Source: CAZPDM01 sp964585305 (GTDB lineage: Bacteria > Planctomycetota > Uabimicrobiia > Uabimicrobiales > JABWCH01). From it: a stretch of 64,000 nt of DNA. Made by a program: the position numbers and the translations under genes. The number at the start of each line of letters is the position of its first letter. Positions within the stretch are counted from its first letter, which is position 1. This document shows, one piece after another, positions 35,216 to 43,989 of the stretch. Below the pieces are notes generated by a model that searched no databases, was not told where the DNA came from, and worked only from the letters and a program-made list of their open reading frames with translations. The stretch covers positions 1 through 64,000 of the forward strand of contig CAZPDM010000012.1 in NCBI GenBank assembly GCA_964585305.1, written 5' to 3'.

Positions 35216-35294
35216 GCTAAATATAAAAAAAATTGTAATAAAAAAAAAGAAAAGATATAATGATTTTATCAAAAAAATTTCGCGAGGTTATTTT

Positions 35295-36314
35295 ATGCTA
35301 CAAAAAAAGTCTATAAGAATACGACCAAATATTTTTCAAACAAGTGGGTTTACTTTAATTGAAATATTGGTTGCTATTTCCCTCCTAACTTTATTAGGAC
35401 TCATGCTAGCCAGAATTTTACGTGGTGTTGCAGAAGTTTGGCATCATGCAGAAAGCCAAAGAATTTGTCAAGAATCTGCGCAAAGTATTTTTAGTATGTT
35501 AGAGCAAGATTTAGCAACTTTACATATATCTAAAAATACAGGAGACAAAGTCCAGTTTTGGAAAGATGCAAATTCTTTTGGGCAACCACGTGTACGTTGG
35601 ATACGAAAATTTTCCGAAAAGGAATATCCTGAATTACAAAAAGCTGGTATATTACCTCTTACTGAGGGATATGATAAATATTTTTATGGAATTCCTGATG
35701 GACAAAAATTACGAGCTTCTGGAGGATTAGCAGAAGTAGCATACACCATGTTTCCAGGCAGCAATAGCCAAAAGCTCTATCGTGGATTTCGCACACCAGT
35801 TGGCGGAATAGAAAGTTTCTTTCAAGCCAAAGGGATGGATGCTACTGCCGTTACAAAATATTTTCAACTGCTGGCAGATAATGTTTTATATTTTGGTATG
35901 CAAGGTTGGACTTCTCATACAACATCTTGGAAAAGTGGACAAAGTGGACCAATACAGGAATGGGCAATTCAAGAAGCAAATAAAATTCCGCTTAAAATAC
36001 AAGTAAATCTTATGATTCGAGGCGATCATGCCCCACTTGCATATCTTTACAGTGAGCTTTTACCCAAACAGGATATGCTTTTTGTACAAGAAGAAAGAAA
36101 TTTTCCAGCACCCAGCTTATATCGTAATGTTGTTCGTATTGGGGATGAATTGATTGGCTATACTCAAGCAGAAAATAGAAGGCTTTATGGATTGCAACGT
36201 GGTCTTTTTGGAACAAAAATTCAGCAGCATCCCAAAGGAACACCTATTTTTTGGGGGAATTGGTATACAATAATACTTTCTCTACCTTATGGTTATGAAA
36301 CTTGGCATCCTTAA
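35295..36314 (+). CDS. Prepilin-like (type II secretion / pseudopilin GspJ-like) protein
   Basis: A 339-residue protein with a class III signal: a basic leader of about 17 residues, then SGFTLIEILVAISLLTLLGLMLARIL, the N-methylation motif with Glu at position +5 and a hydrophobic helix. The length and the RGVAEVWHHAESQRICQESAQSIFSMLEQDLATL region resemble minor pseudopilins of the GspJ/PulJ kind. GAGGT precedes the ATG. No other type II secretion or pilus gene is adjacent. The C-terminal domain is not recognised. Confidence 0.75.
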   Translation: MLQKKSIRIRPNIFQTSGFTLIEILVAISLLTLLGLMLARILRGVAEVWHHAESQRICQESAQSIFSMLEQDLATLHISKNTGDKVQFWKDANSFGQPRVRWIRKFSEKEYPELQKAGILPLTEGYDKYFYGIPDGQKLRASGGLAEVAYTMFPGSNSQKLYRGFRTPVGGIESFFQAKGMDATAVTKYFQLLADNVLYFGMQGWTSHTTSWKSGQSGPIQEWAIQEANKIPLKIQVNLMIRGDHAPLAYLYSELLPKQDMLFVQEERNFPAPSLYRNVVRIGDELIGYTQAENRRLYGLQRGLFGTKIQQHPKGTPIFWGNWYTIILSLPYGYETWHP

Positions 36315-36379
36315 TATAATCTTTTTTCTTTATTTCCAACGAAGGAACTCTTTTTTTTCTTTATTTCATAAAAAAATTC

Positions 36380-36407
36380 TTGCAAAAACTTTGTTTTCTG
36401 ATATTAT
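36380..36407 (+). promoter_or_regulatory. Candidate promoter with long leader for the membrane gene at 36566
   Basis: TTGCAA at 36380-36385 and TATTAT at 36402-36407 with a 16-base spacer. The leader to the ATG would be about 150 bases and contains a hairpin of about 9 bp near 36502-36524 (TTTCATTCTT with AAGAATGAAA). Confidence 0.45.
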
Positions 36408-36565
36408 TATTCTTAATATCTAACTTTTTTCTAAAAAGGTATTTTTTTTAAAAATTTTAAAGAAAAAATTAAGATTAAGAAAATCACTTTAAAAATTTTT
36501 GTTTCATTCTTTGTAAGAATGAAAGTTAAAAGCAATTTCTTTTATAAAATTAAGGAAAGACGATT

Positions 36566-37462
36566 ATGGCAGATAATCCATCTACTGGTAGTGTTGTAAC
36601 TCCAACATCAAATGCTACTCGTTGTCAAGTAATTCCTTATCCTAAAATTGTATTTTTCTATCCCCTTATGTTCACCGCTTTAATCTGTGCATTGATTCAA
36701 TATTGGGCACCTGATAAAGTAGTTGCATCTGAAAAAACTAAACTTTATGTCATTCATACTACCGATATTAACAAATTAGAACCTGGCACTGTAAAACCTG
36801 AATATTTAATTGCTGTTCCCGAAAAACCTGTTGTAATTGAAAAAGCACCTAAAGAAAAAGATGACAAAGTAGAAAAAAATAAACCTGTTACAGTTATTCC
36901 AATAACTAAATTATCTAGAGCAGAAGGAATCAACACAATTGCAGGAAGTATTTTCTTGCTTGTATTTTTGATCAATATTTTAGTTATTTCTTTTGACTTC
37001 CCAGGTCTAAAAGCTCTAACTTTAGGTTTATTTGGGTTATGTATTTTCTTAGGGCTTCTTTATATGGATTGGCTTGGACCAATTGGACAAGCTATGCAAA
37101 GTTTGTCTCATACTTTCTATGCCAGTTGGACGTTCTATGCAATTGTATCTGGAATCATTTTCTTAATGATTATTTCCAGTATTGTTTACAATCGCATATT
37201 CAATCAATGGATTGTTGAATCCAGCCGCTTACTTCATCGTCATGGTTTCTTTGGCGAATTTACAGAATATCCAGTTGTTGATTTGCAAATGGATAAAGAA
37301 ATTGATGACGTATTTGAATATATGTTGCTATTCTCTGGTACATTGATTTTCAGACCTAATCCAACTACACCTCCTATTCGTCTCGAAAACATTCCTTTGA
37401 TCAAATCAAAGGAAAGAAGAATTCGTAACATTATTCGTAAGATTTCTGTAAAAGAAGAATAA
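36566..37462 (+). CDS. Multi-pass membrane protein, unknown function
   Basis: A 298-residue protein with AAGGAAAGA before the start. One hydrophobic helix at residues 28-47 is followed by a Lys/Glu/Pro-rich extracytoplasmic or cytoplasmic loop of about 75 residues, then about three more helices (INTIAGSIFLLVFLINILVI, LTLGLFGLCIFLGLLYMDWL, FYAIVSGIIFLMIISSIVY) and a soluble C-terminus of about 85 residues ending in a basic stretch. It stands alone, with its own leader and terminator. No family was recognised. Confidence 0.65.
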   Translation: MADNPSTGSVVTPTSNATRCQVIPYPKIVFFYPLMFTALICALIQYWAPDKVVASEKTKLYVIHTTDINKLEPGTVKPEYLIAVPEKPVVIEKAPKEKDDKVEKNKPVTVIPITKLSRAEGINTIAGSIFLLVFLINILVISFDFPGLKALTLGLFGLCIFLGLLYMDWLGPIGQAMQSLSHTFYASWTFYAIVSGIIFLMIISSIVYNRIFNQWIVESSRLLHRHGFFGEFTEYPVVDLQMDKEIDDVFEYMLLFSGTLIFRPNPTTPPIRLENIPLIKSKERRIRNIIRKISVKEE

Positions 37463-37471
37463 TCTTATAAA

Positions 37472-37510
37472 ATATAGGAATCCCCTAAGAAAGGGATTCC
37501 TATATTTTTT
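37472..37510 (+). terminator. Rho-independent terminator before tatC
   Basis: A 13-bp stem (37472-37484 with 37493-37505) followed by TTTTTT, ten bases after the stop of the membrane-protein gene. Confidence 0.88.
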
Positions 37511-37521
37511 GGACATATATT

Positions 37522-38295
37522 ATGGATAACAAAAGAATACAAAGAGATCTGGATTTTTTAGAACATCTTGAAGAATTACGCAAACATCTTCTTTCAGTTG
37601 TATTAGCCTTTGCAGGCGTACTCATTATTGCCTTTATCGATCAAGACTTTTATATGAAATTAGCTTTGTATCCTCATCAAACCGCAATGACTAATCTTCA
37701 TCTTCCAGCTACAATTCAAGTTTTAAGATACGAAGAAACTTTTCTTTGTTATCTTCAAGTTTCTTTTATTTCAGCACTCATTCTTACTACCCCGTTTTTT
37801 CTTTATAAAATTTGGCTTTTTTGTGAAGAAGCGTTAGAAGATGATGAACTGAATTATCTTCGTTCGTTTTTATTTGCGGCCTTAGTTTTGTTTATTGGTG
37901 GTGTACTTTTTGGCTATTTTATGTTAATCCCTTTGGGATTGCAATTTTTAGCAAGTTATGGCGGAGACATTGTTCAAATTGGTTTTACATTATCGTCATA
38001 TCTATCCTTATTTTTTGTTCTAACGTTTGTAGCAGGCATTACATTTGAGCTACCATTAGTTATGCTATTTTTAGTAAAAATTGGTTGGGTGTCTAAGGAA
38101 TTTTTTATTGTAAAATGGAAATATTCTGTTTTTATTGTAGTTGTCTTAGCAGCAGTTTTAACACCACCTGATTTTATTTCTCAATTATTGCTTGCTATCC
38201 CAATGATCATTCTTTATTTTACAGGAATATTCTTGTGTCAAATATCAGAAAAATTGCAAGAGCTGAAACGATTCTTTCAAGAACCAGTAAAATAG
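37522..38295 (+). CDS. tatC: Twin-arginine translocase subunit TatC
   Basis: A 257-residue inner-membrane protein of the Tat folded-protein export system. It has the N-terminal FLEHLEELRKHLL motif, six hydrophobic helices and FLYKIWLFCEEALEDDE, LSLFFVLTFVAGITFELPLVMLFLVKIG and LAAVLTPPDFISQLLLAIPMIILY, all conserved TatC segments. No tatA gene is in the window. Its 3' end overlaps the following lipoprotein gene by 61 bases, so the two are coupled. Confidence 0.95.
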   Translation: MDNKRIQRDLDFLEHLEELRKHLLSVVLAFAGVLIIAFIDQDFYMKLALYPHQTAMTNLHLPATIQVLRYEETFLCYLQVSFISALILTTPFFLYKIWLFCEEALEDDELNYLRSFLFAALVLFIGGVLFGYFMLIPLGLQFLASYGGDIVQIGFTLSSYLSLFFVLTFVAGITFELPLVMLFLVKIGWVSKEFFIVKWKYSVFIVVVLAAVLTPPDFISQLLLAIPMIILYFTGIFLCQISEKLQELKRFFQEPVK

Positions 38296-39122
38296 TATTT
38301 TTCTTATATTTTCTTGTTTTAAATTTTATAGGCTGTCAAAATTACCAAAAAGAAAATGAATCACTTGAACTAATTTATGAAAATTTTTTACATGATGATA
38401 AATTAGATACAAAAACATCAAACAATATCGGCTATACGAATTGGCTTTCTATTTGGCAATTATGTCAAGAACAGGATCATCGTTGGGAAAAAGAACGATG
38501 GGAATTAGCAAGTCAATACAAACAAGCTATGTATGAAAATCAACACCCTGCACCTTGGTATTTTTTGGCAGGAAGATTGCTAGGGCTTTGTGGCAAAATA
38601 GAAGAATCTCGTATACTTTTTCAAAAAGCTGTAGCAAAAGAAGAAAATGATATTTGGGGATATTATGGTTTAGGCATGTATTTTCTAAAAAAAAATAATG
38701 TGTTTTATGCTGAAATATATTTTAATTATTGTTTGAAACTTGTTCCCAATTTCATTCCAGGATTTATAGGATTGGCGAAATTAGCTGAGATCAATCGAAA
38801 TGATCGAAATCTATCTCAACAATATTTAGAACAAGGAATTCGAGTTTCTCCGCATCATGCACTTTCCGCAGAATTGCATCAACACTTAGGAAATTTGCTT
38901 GGAATACCTAATGGAATCATCCATTTAGAAAAAGCATATCAATTTGCACCTAAAAATATAAGAGTTTTACATGATTTAGGAATGGCATATATAAAAGCTA
39001 AAGAATATTCAAAAGCTATTCATATTTTCCAGAAATTACAACCATTATTATCCTCTCAAGAACAGAGAGAAAAAATAGAAATATTACTAAAACGATTAGA
39101 AAATCAAAAAATGGTTGACTAA
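38235..39122 (+). CDS. TPR-repeat lipoprotein
   Basis: A 295-residue protein starting at a GTG inside the end of tatC, with AGGA 8 bases upstream. The first 35 residues form a signal peptide ending in the lipobox LNFIGC, so it should be anchored by a lipid at Cys. The rest is tetratricopeptide repeats (PWYFLAGRLLGLCGKIEESRILFQKAVAKE, WGYYGLGMYFLKKNNVFYAEIYFNYCLKLVPN, VLHDLGMAYIKAKEYSKAIHIFQKLQP). A scaffold or interaction role at the membrane is likely; the partner is unknown. Confidence 0.8.
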   Translation: MSNIRKIARAETILSRTSKIVFFLYFLVLNFIGCQNYQKENESLELIYENFLHDDKLDTKTSNNIGYTNWLSIWQLCQEQDHRWEKERWELASQYKQAMYENQHPAPWYFLAGRLLGLCGKIEESRILFQKAVAKEENDIWGYYGLGMYFLKKNNVFYAEIYFNYCLKLVPNFIPGFIGLAKLAEINRNDRNLSQQYLEQGIRVSPHHALSAELHQHLGNLLGIPNGIIHLEKAYQFAPKNIRVLHDLGMAYIKAKEYSKAIHIFQKLQPLLSSQEQREKIEILLKRLENQKMVD

Positions 39123-39135
39123 AGAAGAAATTTTC

Positions 39136-39164
39136 TTGTTTGATTATATAGCTTAATGTATAAT
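39136..39164 (+). promoter_or_regulatory. Promoter for the GHL10 gene
   Basis: TTGTTT at 39136-39141 and consensus TATAAT at 39159-39164 with a 17-base spacer, 71 bases before the ATG at 39235. Confidence 0.7.
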
Positions 39165-39234
39165 TATTATTAGCAACTTAAATTCCAAAACAATATATTT
39201 TATAAGAAACTACTTTTAAATAACTGGAGGTTTT

Positions 39235-41100
39235 ATGAAGCTTTATGCCTTGGCTTTTCTATTGATAGTTCTTTCTATTTGGGGACAAGATTATGATCCA
39301 GAAAAAGAATTGGCGGCTCCTGAAGTAATTACTCCGGTACCAAGTGCTTTGGAGTTTCAGTTTGATCTTCAACGTGGTCAAGAATGGCGTGGTCTTTGGG
39401 TAGATGCTTGGAATAAAGGTTTTAATTCACCAGAACAAGTAAAAGAAGTAGTAAATATGGCTGTTCAATATGGCTATAATGCTATTGTTGTTCAAGCTCG
39501 TCGCCGTGGAGATGCGATTTATTTTCCCACCGCACCAAACACAGAGCCACGAATTAGCTCTCTTCCTGCTAATTTCGATGTGCTTGCAGAATATATAAAA
39601 CAGGCTCATGCGAATAATATTGAAGTTCATGCTTGGATTACAACTTTTCTAGTATCTACCAGCACTTTACCTACATCATCCAAACATGTTTGCAATGCTC
39701 ACCCCGAATATTTGATGGAAAATGCTCAAGGAGAGAAAAATATTTCTGAAGGTTATTATCTTGATCCTGGCAATCCTAATGCACTGGCTTGGAATGAACG
39801 AGTGGTTATGGATTTGGTTACACATTACGATATTGATGGCATTCATTTTGATTATGTTCGCTATCCCCAGGCAAATTCTGGATATAATCCAACAGCAATT
39901 GCTCGCTATAATCAAGAATATGGATTAACTGGTAAGCCGGCATCTGATGATGCCAAATTTAGTGAATGGCGTCGTCGTCAAATTACAGACTGGTTACGTA
40001 TTATGTATGCTCGTATTATGATGGTAAAGCCATCTATGAAAGTAAGCGCGGCAACATTTGCAGGCCGTAGTGATGCCTTTCACAATCGTTTTCAAGATTG
40101 GGCAACATGGATGGCAGAAGGCTTAATTGATGCAAACTTTCCTATGAACTATAGCAAAGATGCAACGATATATCAAACTCGCGTACAAGATGCTCTAAAG
40201 TATAGCTATGGGCGTCATGTTTATATGGGTGTTGGGGCATACTTAATTGGCAAAAATGATGTAGTAACTCAATTACAGTACGCACGAAATGCAAATAGTC
40301 ATGGGCTTATTTTATTCAGCTATGCCAATAACTGTGTAAACCCTGGGACAGATTGGATAGCAACATATCAACTAGTAAAACAACAAGTTTTCTCAACTTC
40401 AGCTAGCGTTCCAGAAATGCCTTGGAAGAAAGCTGCGCAAGGATATGTATATTGTGTTATTTCATCTAGAAATGATCAGTCTCCACTCTATAATGCCACT
40501 CTAAAAATCTCATCACAAAATTATAACAAAACTGTTTTAAGTGATGTACGCGGGCAATGTTCTTTTCTTAATGTTCCAGCAGGAGAATATAGTATTTCTT
40601 GTGAATGCGTAGGATTTAGAACATTCCAGGGCAAAATATCCGTTTTTTCTGAAAAAGTTACATCTTTCAATCTATTTCTTGAACGTAATGAAATTTCTTC
40701 CCTTATTATCGATAATCCTGAGGCACAGTTTACTGGCTCTTGGACACTTGCAAATTCAGCAACAGATAAATGTGGGAAAGATTATTGCTACATAGGAAAA
40801 ACTGGCGCAGGATATTCTGCCAAATTCGTTTTACCTTCAACCTTACAAGGACAATATCGCATTTATGCATGGTATAGTGCTGGAACAAATCGCACAAGTC
40901 AAGCTAAATATTCTGTAAATCATGCAAACGGGACTTCTTCAGTTTCTATTAACCAACAACAAAATGGCGGAAAATGGAATCTTTTAGGAACTTGGTCTTT
41001 TGTAATAGGAAAAAGTTATAGTGTGCAAATTTCCGAATGTTTAGAAACGGGAAAAGTTGTTATTGCTGATGCCATTCGGTTAGAAAAAATTACAAAGTAA
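39235..41100 (+). CDS. Secreted GHL10-family glycosidase-like protein with golvesin-type C-terminal domain
   Basis: A 621-residue exported protein (signal MKLYALAFLLIVLSIWGQ). Residues 45-380 are a GHL10 (DUF187-like) TIM-barrel domain: EWRGLWVDAWNKGFNSPEQVKEVVNMA, YNAIVVQARRRGDAIY, VHAWITTF, YYLDPGNPNA and DIDGIHFDYVRYP. Residues 400-475 are a carboxypeptidase-regulatory-like beta domain (YNATLKISSQNYNKTVLSDVRGQCSFLNVPAGEYSISCE). The last ~130 residues resemble the golvesin/Xly-type beta domain (SAKFVLPSTLQGQYRIYAWYSAG). It probably binds or cleaves an extracellular polysaccharide. Substrate is unknown. Confidence 0.85.
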   Translation: MKLYALAFLLIVLSIWGQDYDPEKELAAPEVITPVPSALEFQFDLQRGQEWRGLWVDAWNKGFNSPEQVKEVVNMAVQYGYNAIVVQARRRGDAIYFPTAPNTEPRISSLPANFDVLAEYIKQAHANNIEVHAWITTFLVSTSTLPTSSKHVCNAHPEYLMENAQGEKNISEGYYLDPGNPNALAWNERVVMDLVTHYDIDGIHFDYVRYPQANSGYNPTAIARYNQEYGLTGKPASDDAKFSEWRRRQITDWLRIMYARIMMVKPSMKVSAATFAGRSDAFHNRFQDWATWMAEGLIDANFPMNYSKDATIYQTRVQDALKYSYGRHVYMGVGAYLIGKNDVVTQLQYARNANSHGLILFSYANNCVNPGTDWIATYQLVKQQVFSTSASVPEMPWKKAAQGYVYCVISSRNDQSPLYNATLKISSQNYNKTVLSDVRGQCSFLNVPAGEYSISCECVGFRTFQGKISVFSEKVTSFNLFLERNEISSLIIDNPEAQFTGSWTLANSATDKCGKDYCYIGKTGAGYSAKFVLPSTLQGQYRIYAWYSAGTNRTSQAKYSVNHANGTSSVSINQQQNGGKWNLLGTWSFVIGKSYSVQISECLETGKVVIADAIRLEKITK

Positions 41101-41116
41101 GAAAGGATTTTTCTCT

Positions 41117-41878
41117 ATGAAAAAAAATATTCTTATTTTAATAAGCATTTTCTTTTTGCTAAGTTGGCTTGCAGCACAGGAAGAACCTGGGATTTCTATA
41201 GAAAAAAAATTAAAAGAATTGCGTGAGAATGTTGTTAAACTCAAACAACAAAATCAAGTTGAGCCATCAAAAGAAATTGAATTAGAAATTGAACGCATCA
41301 AAAAAGAAATGCACGAATTAGAAAAAGCATTACAACAACAAAAATTTGCGGAAAACGACGAACGCAAATTTAAAAGAACTCCAAGATTTGATGACGAATC
41401 CGAAATGCCAGAAGCACCTATCCGAGATTTTCTCCAAGAAATGCAACAAAATTCTCCACAAGATTATAAAAGACTTATAGAACTTCGTCGGAAGAATCCT
41501 CAAGAATTTAAAAAAGTAATCAAACGTATTTTCCATGAACGCAAAAACAAAGAATTCGAAAAAATAAAAAAACACGATCCAGAATTAGCAACTCTTATAG
41601 AAAAAGAAATGAAGCTATCTCGCCAATTAGAAGAACTTCTTCAAAAAATGGAAAAGCTGAACTATGAACAAAGAGCAGCTCAATCTGAAGAAATACGAAA
41701 ATTACTAACAGAAATTTTTGATATTCGCGTTGCCAAACATGAATACGAAATCTCTAAAGTACAGAAACATCTTGAGGAAATGAAACAAACACTGGAAAGA
41801 CGCCTTACTAATAAACAATCCATCATTGATAAAAAAGCTAAAGATATCATTGGCGAACAAGATGAATGGGACTGGTAA
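41117..41878 (+). CDS. Exported coiled-coil protein
   Basis: A 253-residue protein with a signal peptide (MKKNILILISIFFLLSWLAAQEE). The mature part is almost all charged helix, rich in Lys, Glu, Gln and Arg, with predicted coiled coils at about 28-80 and 150-235 and a central Pro-rich break. It follows the GHL10 gene by 16 bases and precedes a lipoprotein gene, so the three are likely cotranscribed. No family was recognised; a periplasmic spacer or tether is a guess. Confidence 0.7.
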   Translation: MKKNILILISIFFLLSWLAAQEEPGISIEKKLKELRENVVKLKQQNQVEPSKEIELEIERIKKEMHELEKALQQQKFAENDERKFKRTPRFDDESEMPEAPIRDFLQEMQQNSPQDYKRLIELRRKNPQEFKKVIKRIFHERKNKEFEKIKKHDPELATLIEKEMKLSRQLEELLQKMEKLNYEQRAAQSEEIRKLLTEIFDIRVAKHEYEISKVQKHLEEMKQTLERRLTNKQSIIDKKAKDIIGEQDEWDW

Positions 41879-41898
41879 TATTTAAAAGAAAGTTTTTT

Positions 41899-42285
41899 AT
41901 GAAAATCATTTTAGTTTTTCTTTTCATTTTTTTCATTTTTTATTCTACTGGATGTACCTCTTCTTATTGCCATATTAACAAAGCCATTGATACATTAGAT
42001 ACTGTTTTTGTAGAGCAGTGGAATAATGGAATAAAGAATACACAATCAAATTTCCAAGAGATCAGTGATTATTTAGCTAAAGATATTACAACTTGTGGAA
42101 ATCGTTTGAATACTCAGTTATGTACTATCTATGAACCTGTTAATTTTTCAAATACTGGCAAACGATTGAACTATATATCCAATTATTTTGTCGATCATTG
42201 GCAATCAAGTATGAAAAATACTCCGAATAATATAAAAACTTTAGCACAATGTTTGTGTTTGTGTTCAGATGATGACGAAGAATAG
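41899..42285 (+). CDS. Small lipoprotein with an internal repeat
   Basis: A 128-residue protein. The start at 41899 gives a signal MKIILVFLFIFFIFYSTGC with a lipobox ending at Cys. The mature part has two related units: FVEQWNNGIKNTQSNFQEISDYL and FVDHWQSSMKNTPNNIKTLAQCL, each with F-V-x-x-W and K-N-T-x-x-N. Several Cys residues are present and the end is acidic (DDDEE). It is last in the GHL10 operon and is followed by a terminator. Function is unknown. Confidence 0.65.
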   Translation: MKIILVFLFIFFIFYSTGCTSSYCHINKAIDTLDTVFVEQWNNGIKNTQSNFQEISDYLAKDITTCGNRLNTQLCTIYEPVNFSNTGKRLNYISNYFVDHWQSSMKNTPNNIKTLAQCLCLCSDDDEE

Positions 42286-42312
42286 AAAAAAATATTTTTT
42301 ATTTTTTTGCAA

Positions 42313-42353
42313 AAAAAAAGACACGAGCATACATTATATGTCGTGTCTTTTTT
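42313..42353. terminator. Bidirectional terminator between lipoprotein and FHA genes
   Basis: AAAGACACGA (42317-42326) pairs with TCGTGTCTTT (42341-42350), with A run on one side and T run on the other, between convergent genes. Confidence 0.88.
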
Positions 42354-42356
42354 AGT

Positions 42357-42626
42357 CTAACAAATAAATGTCAATTCTTGTTTGCCTAAGTTAATTTTAT
42401 CACCATTTTTGAGAATGACTTCTGTAATAGGGTGTCCATTGTGGTGTGTTCCATTTTGACTATGAAGATCAATCAAAATAAAGTCTTGCTCATCTTGGAT
42501 AATTTCACAATGTACACGAGAGAGCTTACTATCTTCTGGGAAACTAACATTACATTTTGAAGCGCGACCAAGGTTGATATATTCCACAAAGGAATATTCT
42601 TGTTTTTCATTGAGCAATTTAGGCAT
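42357..42626 (-). CDS. Single-domain FHA protein
   Basis: An 89-residue protein consisting only of an FHA domain with all key residues: GRASKCNV (GR), LSRVHCEI (S-x-x-H) and SQNGTHHNG (N-G). Such domains bind phosphothreonine peptides. GGAGAG precedes the ATG. It lies 34 bases downstream of a small helical gene on the same strand. A Ser/Thr kinase partner is not adjacent; the nearest kinase-like gene is at 45598. Confidence 0.9.
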   Translation of the reverse strand: MPKLLNEKQEYSFVEYINLGRASKCNVSFPEDSKLSRVHCEIIQDEQDFILIDLHSQNGTHHNGHPITEVILKNGDKINLGKQELTFIC

Positions 42627-42660
42627 AAATGGCTCTCCACTATTATTTAGGCAAAACGTA

Positions 42661-42921
42661 TTATTTGCGACTTAGGCTGAAAGAAATAGAAGGTGGCAAA
42701 CTAAGTTCTACAGTAATTTCACCAATGCAATATTTTGAGCCTTTTTCTTCCAAAATTTTATTGATCTTTTCTTGTTTATCAAGAGCAGCTATAATAGCAT
42801 CAGCAATAGTCTCTGCACTAGTAGCCTTTTCAGCGACTTCTTTAGCTTTTTCAGCACCTTCTTGTGCAGCTTGTTTGCCTTTTTCAGCCATTTCTTTTGC
42901 TTTATCAAACATTCCCATCAT
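42661..42921 (-). CDS. Small Ala/Lys/Glu-rich helical protein
   Basis: An 86-residue protein starting at 42921 behind AGGAGAAAA. The first ~50 residues are an amphipathic helix of repeating units (KAKEMAEKGKQAAQEGAEKAKEVAEKA), and the last 30 form a possible beta segment (KYCIGEITVELSLPPSISFSLSRK). It has a promoter with a 17-base spacer and is followed by the FHA gene, so the two may form one operon. No family recognised. Confidence 0.7.
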   Translation of the reverse strand: MMGMFDKAKEMAEKGKQAAQEGAEKAKEVAEKATSAETIADAIIAALDKQEKINKILEEKGSKYCIGEITVELSLPPSISFSLSRK

Positions 42922-42983
42922 TTTTCTCCTGAGAAAAATTTTTGATAGAAAAAAATTTAGAAGAAATACTTTAAGACTTTCTT

Positions 42984-43012
42984 ATCTTAACAACTATTAC
43001 TAATTTTGTCAA
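42984..43012 (-). promoter_or_regulatory. Promoter for the helical protein-FHA operon
   Basis: On the minus strand TTGACA (43007-43012) and TAAGAT (42984-42989) are separated by 17 bases, about 60 bases before the start codon at 42921. Confidence 0.7.
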
Positions 43013-43067
43013 GTTATTTTTTTTATTTACCCATTTTTACACTCAACATCATTTAGGATACTAAATT

Positions 43068-43961
43068 ATGAATTTTTCTCCTGTGCATTTTCCTGTTATG
43101 TGGACGGAAGTAATGGAATGGTTAAACATTCAACCTTGTGGTATATATGTTGATATGACCGTTGGAGCTGCTGGACACTCTTCAGGAATTTTGAAAAAAT
43201 TAACTCCAGAGGGCTTTCTTATTGGTATTGATCAAGATGAAGAAATTTTGAAAATTGCTGATCAACAGTTGCAGTTATATGGAAAAAACTATTCTTTACA
43301 ACATAGCCACTTTTCGGCTATTGCAGAAGTTTTACAAAAATTAAAAATTAGCCAAGTCAATGGTGTATTATGGGATTTAGGAATTTCTTCTTATCAATTG
43401 CAGCAAAGCCGGCGTGGTTTTAGCTTTCAACAAGAAGGGCCATTAGATATGAGAATGAATCCCAAAAATGCTGCTCGAACTGCTGCAGATATAATAAATT
43501 CTTGTACACAACAAGAATTAGCAGATATATTTTTCCAATATGGAGAGGAAGTTCATTCTCGTAAAATTGCGCAGGCCATTTGCGAATACCGCAAGAATAA
43601 ACCTATAAAAAGTACATTGGAATTAGCCAACCTTATCAATAATCTAGCAGGAAATCCTCCCCATTATCCTGGGCGTATTCATCCTGCAACAAAGGTTTTT
43701 CAAGCCTTGCGTATTGCAGTAAATAGTGAACTTGATGAGCTTAAAATAAGTCTTGAAACTATTATTCCTTTTCTTGCGCCAGATGCACGAATTGTAGTAA
43801 TTAGTTTTCACTCTTTAGAAGATAGAATTGTTAAACAATTTTTTAAACAACGGGAAGACTTAGAAATCTTAACAAACAAACCTATTCTTCCTTCTCATCA
43901 GGAAGAAAGGCAAAATCCACGCAGTCGCAGTGCTAAACTACGTTGTAGTAAAAAAATTTAG
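43068..43961 (+). CDS. rsmH: 16S rRNA (cytosine-1402 N4) methyltransferase
   Basis: A 297-residue SAM-dependent enzyme that methylates N4 of C1402 in 16S rRNA. It starts HFPVMWTEVMEWLNIQPCGIYVDMTVGAAGHSSGIL, and has VNGVLWDLGISSYQLQQSRRGFSFQQEGPLDMRM, ATKVFQALRIAVNSELDEL and ISFHSLEDRIVKQFF, all diagnostic for RsmH (MraW). In most bacteria it begins the dcw cell-division cluster with ftsL and ftsI; here it is followed instead by a PrmC fusion gene. Confidence 0.96.
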   Translation: MNFSPVHFPVMWTEVMEWLNIQPCGIYVDMTVGAAGHSSGILKKLTPEGFLIGIDQDEEILKIADQQLQLYGKNYSLQHSHFSAIAEVLQKLKISQVNGVLWDLGISSYQLQQSRRGFSFQQEGPLDMRMNPKNAARTAADIINSCTQQELADIFFQYGEEVHSRKIAQAICEYRKNKPIKSTLELANLINNLAGNPPHYPGRIHPATKVFQALRIAVNSELDELKISLETIIPFLAPDARIVVISFHSLEDRIVKQFFKQREDLEILTNKPILPSHQEERQNPRSRSAKLRCSKKI

Positions 43962-43989
43962 TGAAAACAAATGCTGGAGTCAAAATACT

